The notes under the pieces were generated by a model. That model did no database searches. It was not told the origin of the DNA and saw nothing but the letters and a program-made list of their open reading frames with translations. The position numbers were made by a program, and so were the translations under genes. Shown piece by piece: positions 34,321-43,506 of a stretch of 64,000 bases of DNA. This DNA is from Polyangium jinanense. GTDB lineage: Bacteria; Myxococcota; Polyangia; Polyangiales; Polyangiaceae. The first letter of the stretch is position 1. Every line of letters begins with the position of its first letter. The stretch is from NCBI RefSeq assembly GCF_028435365.1, contig NZ_JAGTJJ010000001.1:62001-126000 (forward strand), read 5' to 3'.

Positions 34321-36036
34321 GTGGTTCCCAACCTCGAAGATTACGAGCGCAAGGGCCAACTGGAGATCCTGGACCACACGGATTGGTATCTCCGCGAGGG
34401 AAACCTCTCCCAGGATGCCGTCTTGCAGCGCTGGCTCGATCGCGAAGCCGAGGCCCTTCGCCGCGGCTTCTCCGGCCTCCGCCTCACCGGAAACACGAGT
34501 TTCGTCGAGCCCAAGGACTGGGACAGTTTCGTCTCCTACGAGGCCTGCGTCCACCAGGGATTCCACGGCCGGCGGATCATCGCGGTTTGTACGTATTCGC
34601 TCAGCCGCTGCGCGCCCGACGCAATCCTCGACGTCGTCCGCAATCACGACATCGCGCTCGCCCGCCGCACTGGCTCGTGGGATTCCGTGCAGTGCGCCAC
34701 GGCCGCGCTCGCACACCTCGCGGAAGGTGCAGGGGCGAGCGCGGCGGCGGAGCCGGCCTTCGAGGAGCTCACGCAAAAGGAGCACGCCGCACGGAGGATC
34801 GCCGAGCAGCTCGCGCGCCTGCAAACCATCACGGCGGCGCTCTCCGAAGCGGGCGATCCTGCGGCCATTGCGCAGGTGATGGACCGCGACATCCGGGCCA
34901 GCGTCGGCGCCGATTTCTGCGCCCTCGCGCTCATCGACGCGGAGATGGCCGAGCTTCGCTTTCTCGGGGATCGCATCGAGGACACGGAGCCACTCGTCGC
35001 GACATTCCAGGCTGGGACCGCCTCGTTTCTTTCGACGCCCCATGCCATCGCCGAGCGATTCCCTCCGGCGGTCGCCTCGACGCCTCGGGCCCTTGCCGTC
35101 CTCCCGATCAGTGCCGGCGGCCGCAGGCTCGGCGCGGTCGCTTTTGGTTACCACGACGAGCGGACCTTCGCTTCGCACGAGCGCGCCCTCTTCGACGACG
35201 TCACGCGTCAGCTCGGCATCGCCCTCGATCGGGCGCGCCTCTATGAAGAGGCGAACCAGGCGCGCCGGCGGGCCGAGCAATCCGACCGCGCCAAGGACGA
35301 ATTTCTGGCCATGCTCGGCCATGAATTGCGCAACCCCTTGTCGCCGATCGTGACCGCGCTCGAGCTCTTGCAAATGCGGGGCGCCTCCGGCGCCGAAAAA
35401 GAAGTCACGGTCATCAAGCGGCAGGTCCGGCACCTCGTGAGCCTCGTCGACGACCTGCTCGACGTCTCGCGCATCACGCGCGGCATGGTGGAGCTCTCCC
35501 GCGAGCCTATCGAGCTCAGCGAGGTCGTGGGGCGGGCCGTCGAAATGGTGAGCCCGCTCCTCGAGCAACGAGCGCACCGCCTGACGCTCACGGTCCCGCG
35601 CGAGGGGCTCGCCGTGCATGGGGATCCCCGGCGGCTCGCGCAGGTCGTCTCGAACCTCCTCACGAATGCGGCGAAATACACCGAGCCCGGCGGGCGGATC
35701 GTGGTGACGGCCTCGCGCGAGGACGCGGACGTCGTTTTGCGTGTGAAGGACAGCGGCATCGGGATCGCGAAGGAGATGCTCGCGCAGGTCTTCGACCTCT
35801 TCACCCAGGAAAAACAAGCGCTCGACCGCTCGCAAGGCGGGCTCGGGCTCGGGCTCGGGCTCGCGATCGTGCGCAGCATGGTCACGCTCCACGGCGGGAG
35901 CGTCACGGCCCATAGCGACGGCAAGGACAAGGGCAGCGAATTCGTCGTACGTTTGCCGGTGCACGGGGCGCATGTGCCCGAGGCGCTCGCCCTCCGCGCG
36001 AATGCGGCCGGTGTCTGCTCCGACGTATCATGGTAA
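34321..36036 (+). CDS. Sensor histidine kinase (MEDS remnant, GAF, HisKA, HATPase)
   Basis: 571 aa from the first usable start (GTG) after the TGA; with readthrough the protein would be 647 aa from 34093. Residues 1-130 are the rest of the MEDS sensor (GQLEILDHTDWYLREGNL). A GAF-like domain lies about 165-300 (FCALALIDAEMAELRFLGDR), then the H-box SDRAKDEFLAMLGHELRNPL, N-box LLTNAAKYTEPGG, G1 DSGIGIAKEM and GLGLGLGLAIVRSMV. All kinase boxes look intact, and no receiver domain or response regulator is adjacent. MEDS domains sense small ligands such as C1 compounds in some archaea and bacteria. Loss of the N-terminus would remove ligand sensing but leave the kinase core. Confidence 0.85.
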   Translation: MVPNLEDYERKGQLEILDHTDWYLREGNLSQDAVLQRWLDREAEALRRGFSGLRLTGNTSFVEPKDWDSFVSYEACVHQGFHGRRIIAVCTYSLSRCAPDAILDVVRNHDIALARRTGSWDSVQCATAALAHLAEGAGASAAAEPAFEELTQKEHAARRIAEQLARLQTITAALSEAGDPAAIAQVMDRDIRASVGADFCALALIDAEMAELRFLGDRIEDTEPLVATFQAGTASFLSTPHAIAERFPPAVASTPRALAVLPISAGGRRLGAVAFGYHDERTFASHERALFDDVTRQLGIALDRARLYEEANQARRRAEQSDRAKDEFLAMLGHELRNPLSPIVTALELLQMRGASGAEKEVTVIKRQVRHLVSLVDDLLDVSRITRGMVELSREPIELSEVVGRAVEMVSPLLEQRAHRLTLTVPREGLAVHGDPRRLAQVVSNLLTNAAKYTEPGGRIVVTASREDADVVLRVKDSGIGIAKEMLAQVFDLFTQEKQALDRSQGGLGLGLGLAIVRSMVTLHGGSVTAHSDGKDKGSEFVVRLPVHGAHVPEALALRANAAGVCSDVSW

Positions 36037-36057
36037 ACGTCTTTTCGGAGGAGACCC

Positions 36058-36852
36058 GTGACCGAGATCCCGCTCTACCAGATCGACGCCTTCACGCTCC
36101 GCCCCTTCGCCGGCAACCCCGCGGCCGTGTGTCCCCTGCCCGCGTGGCTCCCCGACGAGACGCTCCAGGCGATCGCCGCGGAGAACAACCTCTCGGAAAC
36201 CGCATTCATCGTGCGGAAGGACGAGCGCCACGAGCTGCGCTGGTTCACGCCCTCGGTCGAGGTCGACCTCTGCGGACACGCCACGCTCGCCGCGGGATAC
36301 GTGGTCCTCGAGCTCCTCTCGCCGGACCTCCCTTTCGTCTCGTTCCACACGCGGAGCGGCCAGCTCGTCGTGCGACGCGCCGAGGGCCTGCTCTCGATCG
36401 ACCTGCCCGCGCGCCCGCCCGCGCCCACGCACGTGACGGACGCGCTCGCCGAGGCGCTTGGCAAGCGGCCGATCGCGGCCCATGCCGCGCGTGACATCGT
36501 GGCCGTCTACGAGAGCGCCGAGGACGTGCGCGCGCTCCGGCCCGACATGGCGAAGATCGCGGCGCTCGAGACGTTCGCGGTGGGCGTCACTGCAAAAGGC
36601 ACGGGAATCGACGCGGACGTCGATTTCGTGTCGCGCTTCTTCGCGCCGGCGAAGGGCGTCCCCGAGGATCCCGTGACGGGATCGCTGCATTGCACGCTCG
36701 TGCCCCTCTGGGCCTCCACGCTCGGCCGCGCGCGGCTCCGGGCGCGGCAGGTGAGCGCGCGTGGGGGCGAGCTCGACTGTACGCTCGCCGGCGATCGCGT
36801 CCTGCTCGCGGGGGGCGCGGTGCTCGTGATCGAAGGCCGGATGCGCTTCTGA
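36058..36852 (+). CDS. PhzF family isomerase-like protein
   Basis: 264 aa from a GTG preceded by CGGAGGAG. The start YQIDAFTLRPFAGNPAAVCP and the catalytic Glu47 in ENNLSETAF match PhzF/diaminopimelate-epimerase-fold proteins. DLCGHATLAAGYVV and the C-terminal DPVTGSLHCTLVPLWAS segment complete the two lobes. True PhzF isomerises a phenazine precursor, but most family members act in other, unknown small-molecule pathways, and no phz genes are present. It follows the kinase gene by 21 bp and could share its transcript. Confidence 0.92.
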   Translation: MTEIPLYQIDAFTLRPFAGNPAAVCPLPAWLPDETLQAIAAENNLSETAFIVRKDERHELRWFTPSVEVDLCGHATLAAGYVVLELLSPDLPFVSFHTRSGQLVVRRAEGLLSIDLPARPPAPTHVTDALAEALGKRPIAAHAARDIVAVYESAEDVRALRPDMAKIAALETFAVGVTAKGTGIDADVDFVSRFFAPAKGVPEDPVTGSLHCTLVPLWASTLGRARLRARQVSARGGELDCTLAGDRVLLAGGAVLVIEGRMRF

Positions 36853-36898
36853 ACCGGCTTCCCTGACGCCGCGCGGCAAGGTATCGTGCGGGCGGCTC

Positions 36899-39025
36899 AT
36901 GATTCCCGTTCTGCGGTGCACCGACCTCGAGCTCACCGATCTCGCCGACGACAAACCTGCGCTCGTCGACCCCGAGACCGGCGAGCCCTCGGGCCTCTCC
37001 CTCGTGCAGTGGCTCGGCTCCGGCGGAATGTCCGCCGTATTCCTCGCCGAGCGTGACGCGGATTTTGCGGCGCCCGGGCTCTCGGAGCTCGCGCCCTCGC
37101 GGGTCGCGGTGAAGCTCGTCAAGCCGGGGACCGAGCAGGGCCTCTCGCAGATGGGCATGACGAGCCGGGATCTCGCCCAGCGCGAGATCGAGGCGCTCGA
37201 TCGGGTGAAGAACCTCGTCCCGCCCAGCGAATTCGTGATCGGTTATTACGGGCACGGCAGCGCCCTCGTCGCACTGGAAGGGGAATCGCCCCTCGTGCTC
37301 CCCTGGATCGCGCTCGAATACGTGGAAGCGTCGAGCGAGGGCGCGACGCTCACCGACCGCGTGTACAAGGCCCGCGAGACGGGTGTGGATCCAGTGCGCG
37401 CGTTTCGCCTCGCGCGTGGCATGCTCGAAGGCGTCCGCGTCCTCCACGGCCTCGGCATCCTCCACCGGGACCTCAAGCCCGACAACGTATTCGTCGCGGG
37501 CCCGCTCGACGACGAGACGCCGAAGATCGCCGATTGCGGCATCGCGCGTGTCGACGGCCTCACGCTCGCCACGGTGCAGGGGATCACGCTCGGGTATGGC
37601 GGCCCCGAGCAGGCGCTCTCGTCGGTTGCCCCCGCGCGGCGCAATCCGCTCGTCGGCCCGTGGACCGACGTGCACGCGCTCGCCTCCACGATCTGGTTCA
37701 TGCTCACGGGCGAGGAGTGGTGCCGCTCGATGCCTTCGTGGTACGTGGGCGAGCGTCGCAGCCTGCGCACGGCGAAGAAGCTCCACCGCGGCTTTCTGGC
37801 GGCGGAGGAGCTCCTCGGCGCGATCGATCTCGCGCTCCGGCAGGGCGCCTCGCCGGTATTGCCCGAGGGGACGTGGGGACTCGACGGCGCCACGTTTTAC
37901 GAGCCACACGCCCGCAAATTGCTCGGCGCATCCATGTTCGAGGGCTCGCCGCCGCGATTCCCCTCGATCGACGCCTTCGCCGAGGCGCTGCTCCCGCCCC
38001 TCGAAGCGGCCGCGGCGCGGTGGATCGAAATCGCGGCGCGCGAGCACCAGCCGATGACCTCGTTCCGCAAGACGCGTATTCTGCCGTCCGAGGAGGAGGT
38101 GTTCGCGGCGATGGACGCGCTCGCGCCGCCGCGGACCACGAGCGAAAAGCCGCTCCTCCTTTCGCCAGACGGCGTCGTCTTCCTCCCGGGCCCCTGGGGA
38201 TTCGCGCGCTCGGGCAGCGAGCTGCATGGTTTGTCCAAAAAGGAACCGCGCACCTTCTCCGTCGACGTCCCCCGGCCTTATCGAGCGCAGATCGCCGCGT
38301 CGCGTTGGCTCGTGCGTGGCCCGGGCGGCGGCATTGCGCTCGTGGGCCCGGCCCACGTCCTTCTGCAGCGCGGCGAATCGTTCGTGCAGGGCACGTTGCC
38401 CCGGCGCGCGGACGAGGGGCCCGTCGGTCCGATCGTAGCGGCGCTCGGCGACGGCCGCGCCTTCGGGGTCGTGACGGCCGACGCGGGCGAGGGCGGGCCG
38501 GAGCTCTGGCTCTCGAATGACGGCGTGCGCTGGGCCGAACCGCTGCTCTTGCCGCTCGGCGGCGAGGTCTCCGCGATTGCCTCGGGCCCGCTCGGCTTCT
38601 TCGTCGCGGGCAGCTTGCGCGGCAAGAAGGCGCGCGCCTTGTGGATTGGATACGATCAGGAGGTCCGCTCCTCCGCGGCGAGCTTGAACGACAAACCCGC
38701 CTTGCTCCTTTGCGTGGCGGGCGCCGAGGGCGAGGCGTGGGCCGCGGGCGTGGGCATCGTGATGCGCTTCGATCGTGCCGGCTCCGCGGTCGAGGCCTCC
38801 GAGGCGGAGGGCATTCCCGTGGCGATGGGCCTCGACGACGAGGGCGTCCCTTGGCTCGTCACCGAGCGGGAGGTCTTCCGACGGCACGGCGGCGGTGTCT
38901 CGCCCGTGTGGAAGCGTTATCATACGCAACCCAAGGGCGCGCCGCGGCTCGTGGCGATCGGCTTTCCCCCGGGCGGGGTGCGCGTCGTGGACGCGGTCGG
39001 AGGCGGGGCGATTTTGCGGACATAG
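36899..39025 (+). CDS. Serine/threonine protein kinase with propeller-like C-terminus
   Basis: 708 aa. The kinase lobe has the Gly-loop WLGSGGMSAVFLAE, Lys in SRVAVKLVK, the catalytic loop ILHRDLKPDNVF, and a magnesium-binding loop reading IADCGIA where DFG is usual; Asp is kept and Phe is replaced by Cys. The activation-segment equivalent has YGGPEQAL. After about residue 380, strand-rich repeats (FLPGPWGFARSGSELHGL, WLVRGPGGGIALVGPAHVLL, ELWLSNDGVRWAEPLLLPL) resemble a beta-propeller with solvent-exposed blades. No membrane segment is seen. It probably phosphorylates cytosolic partners in myxobacterial signalling. It stands alone, 46 bp after phzF. Confidence 0.88.
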   Translation: MIPVLRCTDLELTDLADDKPALVDPETGEPSGLSLVQWLGSGGMSAVFLAERDADFAAPGLSELAPSRVAVKLVKPGTEQGLSQMGMTSRDLAQREIEALDRVKNLVPPSEFVIGYYGHGSALVALEGESPLVLPWIALEYVEASSEGATLTDRVYKARETGVDPVRAFRLARGMLEGVRVLHGLGILHRDLKPDNVFVAGPLDDETPKIADCGIARVDGLTLATVQGITLGYGGPEQALSSVAPARRNPLVGPWTDVHALASTIWFMLTGEEWCRSMPSWYVGERRSLRTAKKLHRGFLAAEELLGAIDLALRQGASPVLPEGTWGLDGATFYEPHARKLLGASMFEGSPPRFPSIDAFAEALLPPLEAAAARWIEIAAREHQPMTSFRKTRILPSEEEVFAAMDALAPPRTTSEKPLLLSPDGVVFLPGPWGFARSGSELHGLSKKEPRTFSVDVPRPYRAQIAASRWLVRGPGGGIALVGPAHVLLQRGESFVQGTLPRRADEGPVGPIVAALGDGRAFGVVTADAGEGGPELWLSNDGVRWAEPLLLPLGGEVSAIASGPLGFFVAGSLRGKKARALWIGYDQEVRSSAASLNDKPALLLCVAGAEGEAWAAGVGIVMRFDRAGSAVEASEAEGIPVAMGLDDEGVPWLVTEREVFRRHGGGVSPVWKRYHTQPKGAPRLVAIGFPPGGVRVVDAVGGGAILRT

Positions 39026-39090
39026 GAATTCCAGTCCTTCTGCAATCGCCATCGCCGTCAATGGTTTGGCAGAAAGTAACACCACACGGC

Positions 39091-39119
39091 TTCTGCAACC
39101 GCAGATCATGTCGTATTAA
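39091..39119 (+). promoter_or_regulatory. Candidate promoter of the PAS-STAS gene
   Basis: TTCTGC, a 17-bp spacer and TATTAA sit in an AT-richer stretch of the 39026-39196 gap. The gap also holds a near-repeat of CTTCTGCAA (39042 and 39090) and its inverted form TTGGCAGAAAG at 39066, a possible regulator site. Confidence 0.35.
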
Positions 39120-39196
39120 ACATTACAAATTCAGACAGTTCCTGAGGCGCGCAAGGGGGTGTATCCTGGGCTGACATTCCTCGCCGCACCGGGACC

Positions 39197-40126
39197 ATGA
39201 GCACCAACATCCTCAGCCACAGTGCGCCCAGTTACGCCGATTTGGAGCGCCGCAATACCGAGCTGCTCGCCGAGAACCAGGCGCTCCGCGCCCAGGTCGA
39301 GGAGGCGCGCCTGCTCATCGAGGAACACGCGCTCGCCGACCGGGAGCGGTACCTCAACGCGGAGCGATTCCAGCAGATCTTCGACTGCGCGCCCATCGGG
39401 CTGACCACCGTCAGCCTCGAAGGGCGGTTCATCAGCGTCAATCGCGCGCTCGCCGAGATGCTCGGATACACGCCCGAGGAGCTCCTCGCGCTCCGCTTCC
39501 AGGACATCACGCACGCCGATGACCTGGAGACCGACATCGAGCTCGTCGGCAAGACCATCCGCGGCGAGATCCCGCGTTACAAGCTCAAGAAGCGGTACAT
39601 CCACCGGGACGGCTCGATCATCCACGTCCTGCTCCACGTCGCCCTCGTGCGCGACGAGGACGGCGCGCCGGTCCATTTCATCTCGCAGATCCTCGACATG
39701 ACCGAGCAGAAGCGGGCCTTCGAGGCGCTGCAGACCAGCGAGGAGCGCCTGCGCCAGCTCTCCACGCCCCTGGTCCCGATCCGCGACGATGTCGTGGCCA
39801 TGCCGCTCATCGGCGCGATCGACGCGAACCGCGCCGACCGGGTGCTCGAGGTGCTCCTCACGGGCATCAGCGGCGGGCGCGTGCGCGTGGCCATCCTCGA
39901 CGTCACCGGCGTGGTCGACCTCGACGAACAGGTGGCGGCCGCGCTCGTCCGGACCGCGCACGCCGTGCGCCTGCTCGGCGCGCAGATGATCTTGAGCGGC
40001 ATTCGCTCCGAGGTGGCGCGCACCCTCGTGGACATCGGCGCCGACTTCTCGGGCTTCGTCACCTGCGCGAATTTGCAGGCGGCGATCACGCATGCATTCC
40101 GGCTCTCGCGCGGCCGCGCAGCCTGA
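39197..40126 (+). CDS. PAS-STAS protein, RsbR-like stressosome type
   Basis: 309 aa. A coiled-coil (YADLERRNTELLAENQALRA) leads to a PAS domain (RFQQIFDCAPIGLTTVSLEG, YTPEELLALRFQDITH) with a PAC-like end (DEDGAPVHFISQILDMTEQK). Then comes a STAS domain (TPLVPIRDDVVAMPLIGAID, AILDVTGVVDLDEQVAAALV, LLGAQMILSGIRSEVARTL). The layout is that of RsbR co-antagonists, which in the stressosome pass a signal to RsbS/RsbT. The STAS phosphosite area reads DVTGVVDLDE, where family members often have Thr or Ser in this loop. No rsbS or rsbT gene is adjacent. A cytosolic sensory role is inferred. Confidence 0.88.
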   Translation: MSTNILSHSAPSYADLERRNTELLAENQALRAQVEEARLLIEEHALADRERYLNAERFQQIFDCAPIGLTTVSLEGRFISVNRALAEMLGYTPEELLALRFQDITHADDLETDIELVGKTIRGEIPRYKLKKRYIHRDGSIIHVLLHVALVRDEDGAPVHFISQILDMTEQKRAFEALQTSEERLRQLSTPLVPIRDDVVAMPLIGAIDANRADRVLEVLLTGISGGRVRVAILDVTGVVDLDEQVAAALVRTAHAVRLLGAQMILSGIRSEVARTLVDIGADFSGFVTCANLQAAITHAFRLSRGRAA

Positions 40127-40227
40127 GGCGAGAGCGCGGGAGGCCGACCTCGCGCCGGCGCTGGCGTGCTTGTTGCTCATCCACGACCACGCATGATGCG
40201 CGCCTGTACACATGAGGGATCCGCCTC

Positions 40228-41541
40228 GTGAGCCCGAAAGTGCCCGGCGAATCGACGCTGAGGGCCATGGGCCGGGCGCTTCTGCACCGCAATTATCGGC
40301 TTTTTTTCTTCGGGCAGGGTATCTCGCTCATCGGCACGTGGCTCACCCGCGTCGCCACGAGCTGGCTCGTGTATCGGCTGACGGACTCCGCGCTGATGCT
40401 CGGGCTCGTCGGCTTCGTGGGCCAGATCCCGACGTTCCTCCTCGCCCCGTTCGGAGGCGTGCTCGTCGACCGCTCGAGCCGCCACCGCATGCTCGTCGTC
40501 ACGCAAGTGCTCGCGATGGTGCAATCGGCCCTGCTCGCGTTCTTCTCGCTCACCCACACGATCACGGTCGCGCACGTGCTCGTGCTCTCGGCGTTCCAGG
40601 GGATCATCAACGCCTTCGATACACCAGCCAGGCAGGCGTTCGTCGTCGAAATGGTGGAGGATCGAGCGGATCTCGCGAATGCGATCGCCCTCAACTCCTC
40701 CATGGTCAATGCCGCTCGCCTGCTCGGCCCTTCCGTCGCCGGCGTGCTCATCGCGGCCGTCGGCGAGGGAACTTGTTTTTTGATCGACGCCATCAGCTAT
40801 CTCGCCGTCCTCGCGTCGCTCCTCATGATGCGCTTGCGGCCCGCGGCGCCGGCGGCCGCGCGGAGCCGCATCCTCGCGGATCTCGGCGAAGGCCTCCGCT
40901 ACGTGGCCTCGTTCGCGCCCGTTCGAGCCATTCTGCTCCTGCTCGCGCTCGTGAGCCTCGCGGGCGTGCCGTACACCGTGCTCATGCCCATCTTCGCCGC
41001 GCGCGTCCTCGGCGGCGGCCCCCATTCCCTCGGGCTCCTCATGGGCGCCTCGGGCATCGGCGCTGTCGCGGGCGCGCTTCTCCTCGCGTCGCGACGCAGC
41101 GTGCTCGGCCTCGGGCGCATGCTGGTCATCGCGGGCGCGCTCTTCGGCGCGGGGCTCGTCGCATTCTCGTTCTCGAAATGGCTGCCCGTCTCCATCGTGC
41201 TCATGGTCGTGGTCGGCGGCGGCATGATGGTGCAGATGGCGGCGAGCAATACGCTGCTACAAACGCTCGTCGACGAGGACAAACGTGGCCGCGTGATGAG
41301 CTTTTACACGATGGCGTTCTTCGGCATGGCCCCCTTCGGGAGCCTTTCGGCGGGCTGGCTCGGCGCGCGTGTCGGCGCGCCGATGACGGTGCGGCTCGGC
41401 GGCTTCGTGACGCTCGTCGGCGTGGCGATCTTTTTACGGAAATTGCCCGCGCTGCGCCGCGCGGCGCGGCCGATCTACGTCAGGCTCGGGATCCTGCCCG
41501 AGATCGCCTCGGGCCTCGGCCAGACGACGAACAAGCAATGA
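40228..41541 (+). CDS. MFS transporter (MFS_3/EntS-like exporter)
   Basis: 437 aa from a GTG start. About 10-12 hydrophobic segments are visible (LGLVGFVGQIPTFLLAPFGG, AILLLLALVSLAGVPYTVLM, VSIVLMVVVGGGMMVQMAA). The MFS_3 signature is seen in DRSSRHRMLVVTQ after helix 2 and AFDTPARQAFVVEMVEDRAD after helix 4, near MVNAARLLGPSVAG. Family members export siderophores, drugs or other small molecules from the inner membrane. The substrate is unknown. It ends 13 bp from the convergent delta-60-repeat gene, so the two share the short spacer. Confidence 0.9.
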   Translation: MSPKVPGESTLRAMGRALLHRNYRLFFFGQGISLIGTWLTRVATSWLVYRLTDSALMLGLVGFVGQIPTFLLAPFGGVLVDRSSRHRMLVVTQVLAMVQSALLAFFSLTHTITVAHVLVLSAFQGIINAFDTPARQAFVVEMVEDRADLANAIALNSSMVNAARLLGPSVAGVLIAAVGEGTCFLIDAISYLAVLASLLMMRLRPAAPAAARSRILADLGEGLRYVASFAPVRAILLLLALVSLAGVPYTVLMPIFAARVLGGGPHSLGLLMGASGIGAVAGALLLASRRSVLGLGRMLVIAGALFGAGLVAFSFSKWLPVSIVLMVVVGGGMMVQMAASNTLLQTLVDEDKRGRVMSFYTMAFFGMAPFGSLSAGWLGARVGAPMTVRLGGFVTLVGVAIFLRKLPALRRAARPIYVRLGILPEIASGLGQTTNKQ

Positions 41542-41554
41542 CGGGACGGCGACG

Positions 41555-43120
41555 TCAGTTCCCGACGGGCAGGAGGAGCAGCACGCCGTCGTCGTTCCCG
41601 GGGCCCATGCCCACGGATTTCGTCCCGACGATTGCCGCGTGCTTCTGGTCGGGCGACAGCGCCACGCCCCAGAACATATCGGCCGACCCGCCGAGATCGT
41701 ATTGCTTCCAGCCGTTCGGCGCGAACGTCGTGTCGACCGCCCCGTTCTCGGTCAGCACGGAGACCATCGCGTCGACGTTGTCGGCCGCCGGCCTCCCGCC
41801 ACCTACGAGCAGCGAGCGCTTGTCGCCGAGGCTGATCAGCGCGCGGCCGTTGTCGTTGTTGCCGGCCAGGTCGACGCGGACGAACCCATTCTGGCCGTAC
41901 GTCGTATCGAGCTTGCCGTCGCCCGTGATGCGCAGCGACAGCCAGTCGAGGTTATCGTTACCGCCATTCGAGCCGTACCCCACGGTCACGAAGTTCGACC
42001 CTTGCGGCACCACGTCGTAGGCCTCGGCGACCGAGGCGAGCACGATCTGGTTGAACACGCCGCCCACGCCGAACGTCGTGTCGAGCTTACCGGCGCCGTC
42101 GAGCTTGTAGATCACGGGGGACACGATGTTGTCCGCGTCCCGGTTGTACCCGGCGAGAATTACGCTGCCATCAGCGAGAATGCGGCCCGACTTCGGGGTC
42201 GCGTTCTGCTGGGCGATGTCGAGCAGCGCGACGCCGTTCGTCCCGAAGCCATTGTCGATCGCCCCGTCGGCGCTCAGGCGCACCGCGGCGAAATCGGTGT
42301 CCGTGCGGCCGGGCGCCTTCTGCGCGCCGACGACGAGCAGCCGATCGTCCGAATAGACGTTGAGGCCCCACTGCGTATCCGCGACGTAGGTATTGCCCAC
42401 GAGCTCGCCTTCGCTCAGATCGAGCAGCGCGACACCGTTCGTCCCGAAGCTCGTATCGAGCGTCCCGTCGGCGTTGAACCGCGTCACCGCGATATCGCGA
42501 TCCCGCGCGTCCGCCGCGCCCACGTGCTCCACCGTGCCGGCGACGACGATCTTCCCCGTCGATTGTACCACGATCCCGCGCGTCACCTCGCCGTTCGTCC
42601 CGACGGCCACGTTGTGCGTCGCGATGCCCTTGTCGCCGAACGTCGTATCGACCTCCCCGCTCGGCGAGAATTTCACGACGATCGTCGAGAAATCTGCGTC
42701 CGCGGCCGTGCTCGCCGCCGTGTTGCCGGTCGCGTAGATGTTGCCCTGCGCGTCGAACGCCACGCCGTACAGCCGATCGTGCCCCATCTCCGAAATGGGC
42801 ACGGTCACGGGCTTCGCCTCCTCGGAGCCGCCCCCGCCGCCCGCGCCGCCCATTCCACCGGCGCCGCCTGCGCCGCCTGCGCCGCCCGCGCCGCCTGCGC
42901 CACCGACGCCACCGACGCCGCCCGTCCCGCCGACGCCGCCCGTCCCGCCCATCCCGCCCGTTCCACCCGTCGCGCCTTGGCCTCCCGAGCCACTCGTATT
43001 GGTCGGGCCGTCGTCCCCGCAGCCGATCGCGAGCGCGCCGAGCAGCAGGCAGCCCGAGAGGGGAACGAGGTACGTGTTTCGCGCCCACGCGCGGCGGATG
43101 GCTCCCGTATTCGCGTTCAT
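41555..43120 (-). CDS. Delta-60 repeat lipoprotein with Gly-rich linker
   Basis: 521 aa from the ATG at 43120, which has AAGGAGG 9 nt upstream. The signal region ends with a lipobox (LLGALAIGCGD). A 40-residue (G-G-[VATM]) low-complexity tract follows. The mature part is six or more delta-60 repeats (VDTTFGDKGIATHN, LDTSFGTNGVALLD, LDTTFGVGGVFNQI, LDTTYGQNGFVRVD), which form a beta-propeller-like disc in exported proteins. Such proteins are surface-exposed and abundant in myxobacteria, but their role is not known. The promoter region is shared with the divergent iron-linked operon, and a Fur-box-like operator lies 81-95 bp before its start. Confidence 0.88.
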   Translation of the reverse strand: MNANTGAIRRAWARNTYLVPLSGCLLLGALAIGCGDDGPTNTSGSGGQGATGGTGGMGGTGGVGGTGGVGGVGGAGGAGGAGGAGGAGGMGGAGGGGGSEEAKPVTVPISEMGHDRLYGVAFDAQGNIYATGNTAASTAADADFSTIVVKFSPSGEVDTTFGDKGIATHNVAVGTNGEVTRGIVVQSTGKIVVAGTVEHVGAADARDRDIAVTRFNADGTLDTSFGTNGVALLDLSEGELVGNTYVADTQWGLNVYSDDRLLVVGAQKAPGRTDTDFAAVRLSADGAIDNGFGTNGVALLDIAQQNATPKSGRILADGSVILAGYNRDADNIVSPVIYKLDGAGKLDTTFGVGGVFNQIVLASVAEAYDVVPQGSNFVTVGYGSNGGNDNLDWLSLRITGDGKLDTTYGQNGFVRVDLAGNNDNGRALISLGDKRSLLVGGGRPAADNVDAMVSVLTENGAVDTTFAPNGWKQYDLGGSADMFWGVALSPDQKHAAIVGTKSVGMGPGNDDGVLLLLPVGN

Positions 43121-43195
43121 TCGACGATCCTCCTTATGTTCCTTTCGGTCGTGCCCGGCGTGGTGCCCAGCAACCTCACGCCCTGACCTGAAAAG

Positions 43196-43216
43196 GAAAA
43201 TGAAAGACATTTTCAA
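43196..43216. promoter_or_regulatory. Fur-box-like operator 1
   Basis: GAAAATG-N5-CATTTTC (43196-43214) is a perfect 7-bp inverted repeat. By eye it matches 14 of 19 positions of the classic GATAATGATAATCATTATC. The core TGAAAGACATTTTCAA (43201-43216) is 13/16 identical to operator 2. It lies about 80-95 bp upstream of the delta-60 start. Binding by Fur is inferred, not shown. Confidence 0.55.
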
Positions 43217-43422
43217 CAACGATAGCTGGGTAATTCACCGCCTGCAGCATGTCAACCTGAAATCGCCCCCCGATCGCCGCTCTTTCCGCCGAAAGAGAGC
43301 TGTTTCACAGATCCTTGGGGCAGCAACGAACTGGAAAGCGAGCCAATTTACATAAATTTGGTGCTCCAACGAACCGAGCCTACCGAACTCCGTCCAAGGA
43401 GCATGCTTCGTTTCGGCAGAAG

Positions 43423-43439
43423 TTGAAAGTAGTTTTCAA
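43423..43439. promoter_or_regulatory. Fur-box-like operator 2
   Basis: TTGAAA-N5-TTTCAA is a perfect 6-bp inverted repeat, 68 bp before the imelysin start and just upstream of TAACAT (43455-43460). A repressor here would cover the -35 zone. It shares the core of operator 1 in the same orientation. Confidence 0.55.
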
Positions 43440-43506
43440 GTTCGACAAGCGTGCTAACATCCGCCTTCCTGCTCGGGACCAAGCTTCGAACCGGAAGAGG
43501 ATGTCC

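Larger units (their letters stand above)
43121..43506. other. 386-bp divergent regulatory gap, AT-richer than its surroundings
   Basis: This gap separates the delta-60 gene (minus) from the imelysin gene (plus). It contains two operator-like sites and a possible -10 (TAACAT, 43455-43460) for the plus-strand operon. An open frame upstream of 43507 is rejected because it has no ribosome-binding site. No further small gene is seen. Confidence 0.6.

Noticed and set aside
34164..35246. GTG-started plus-strand frame beginning beside the TGA in the histidine kinase
   Set aside because: It is another frame of the kinase gene and is Arg/Pro-rich, with no MEDS or GAF pattern.
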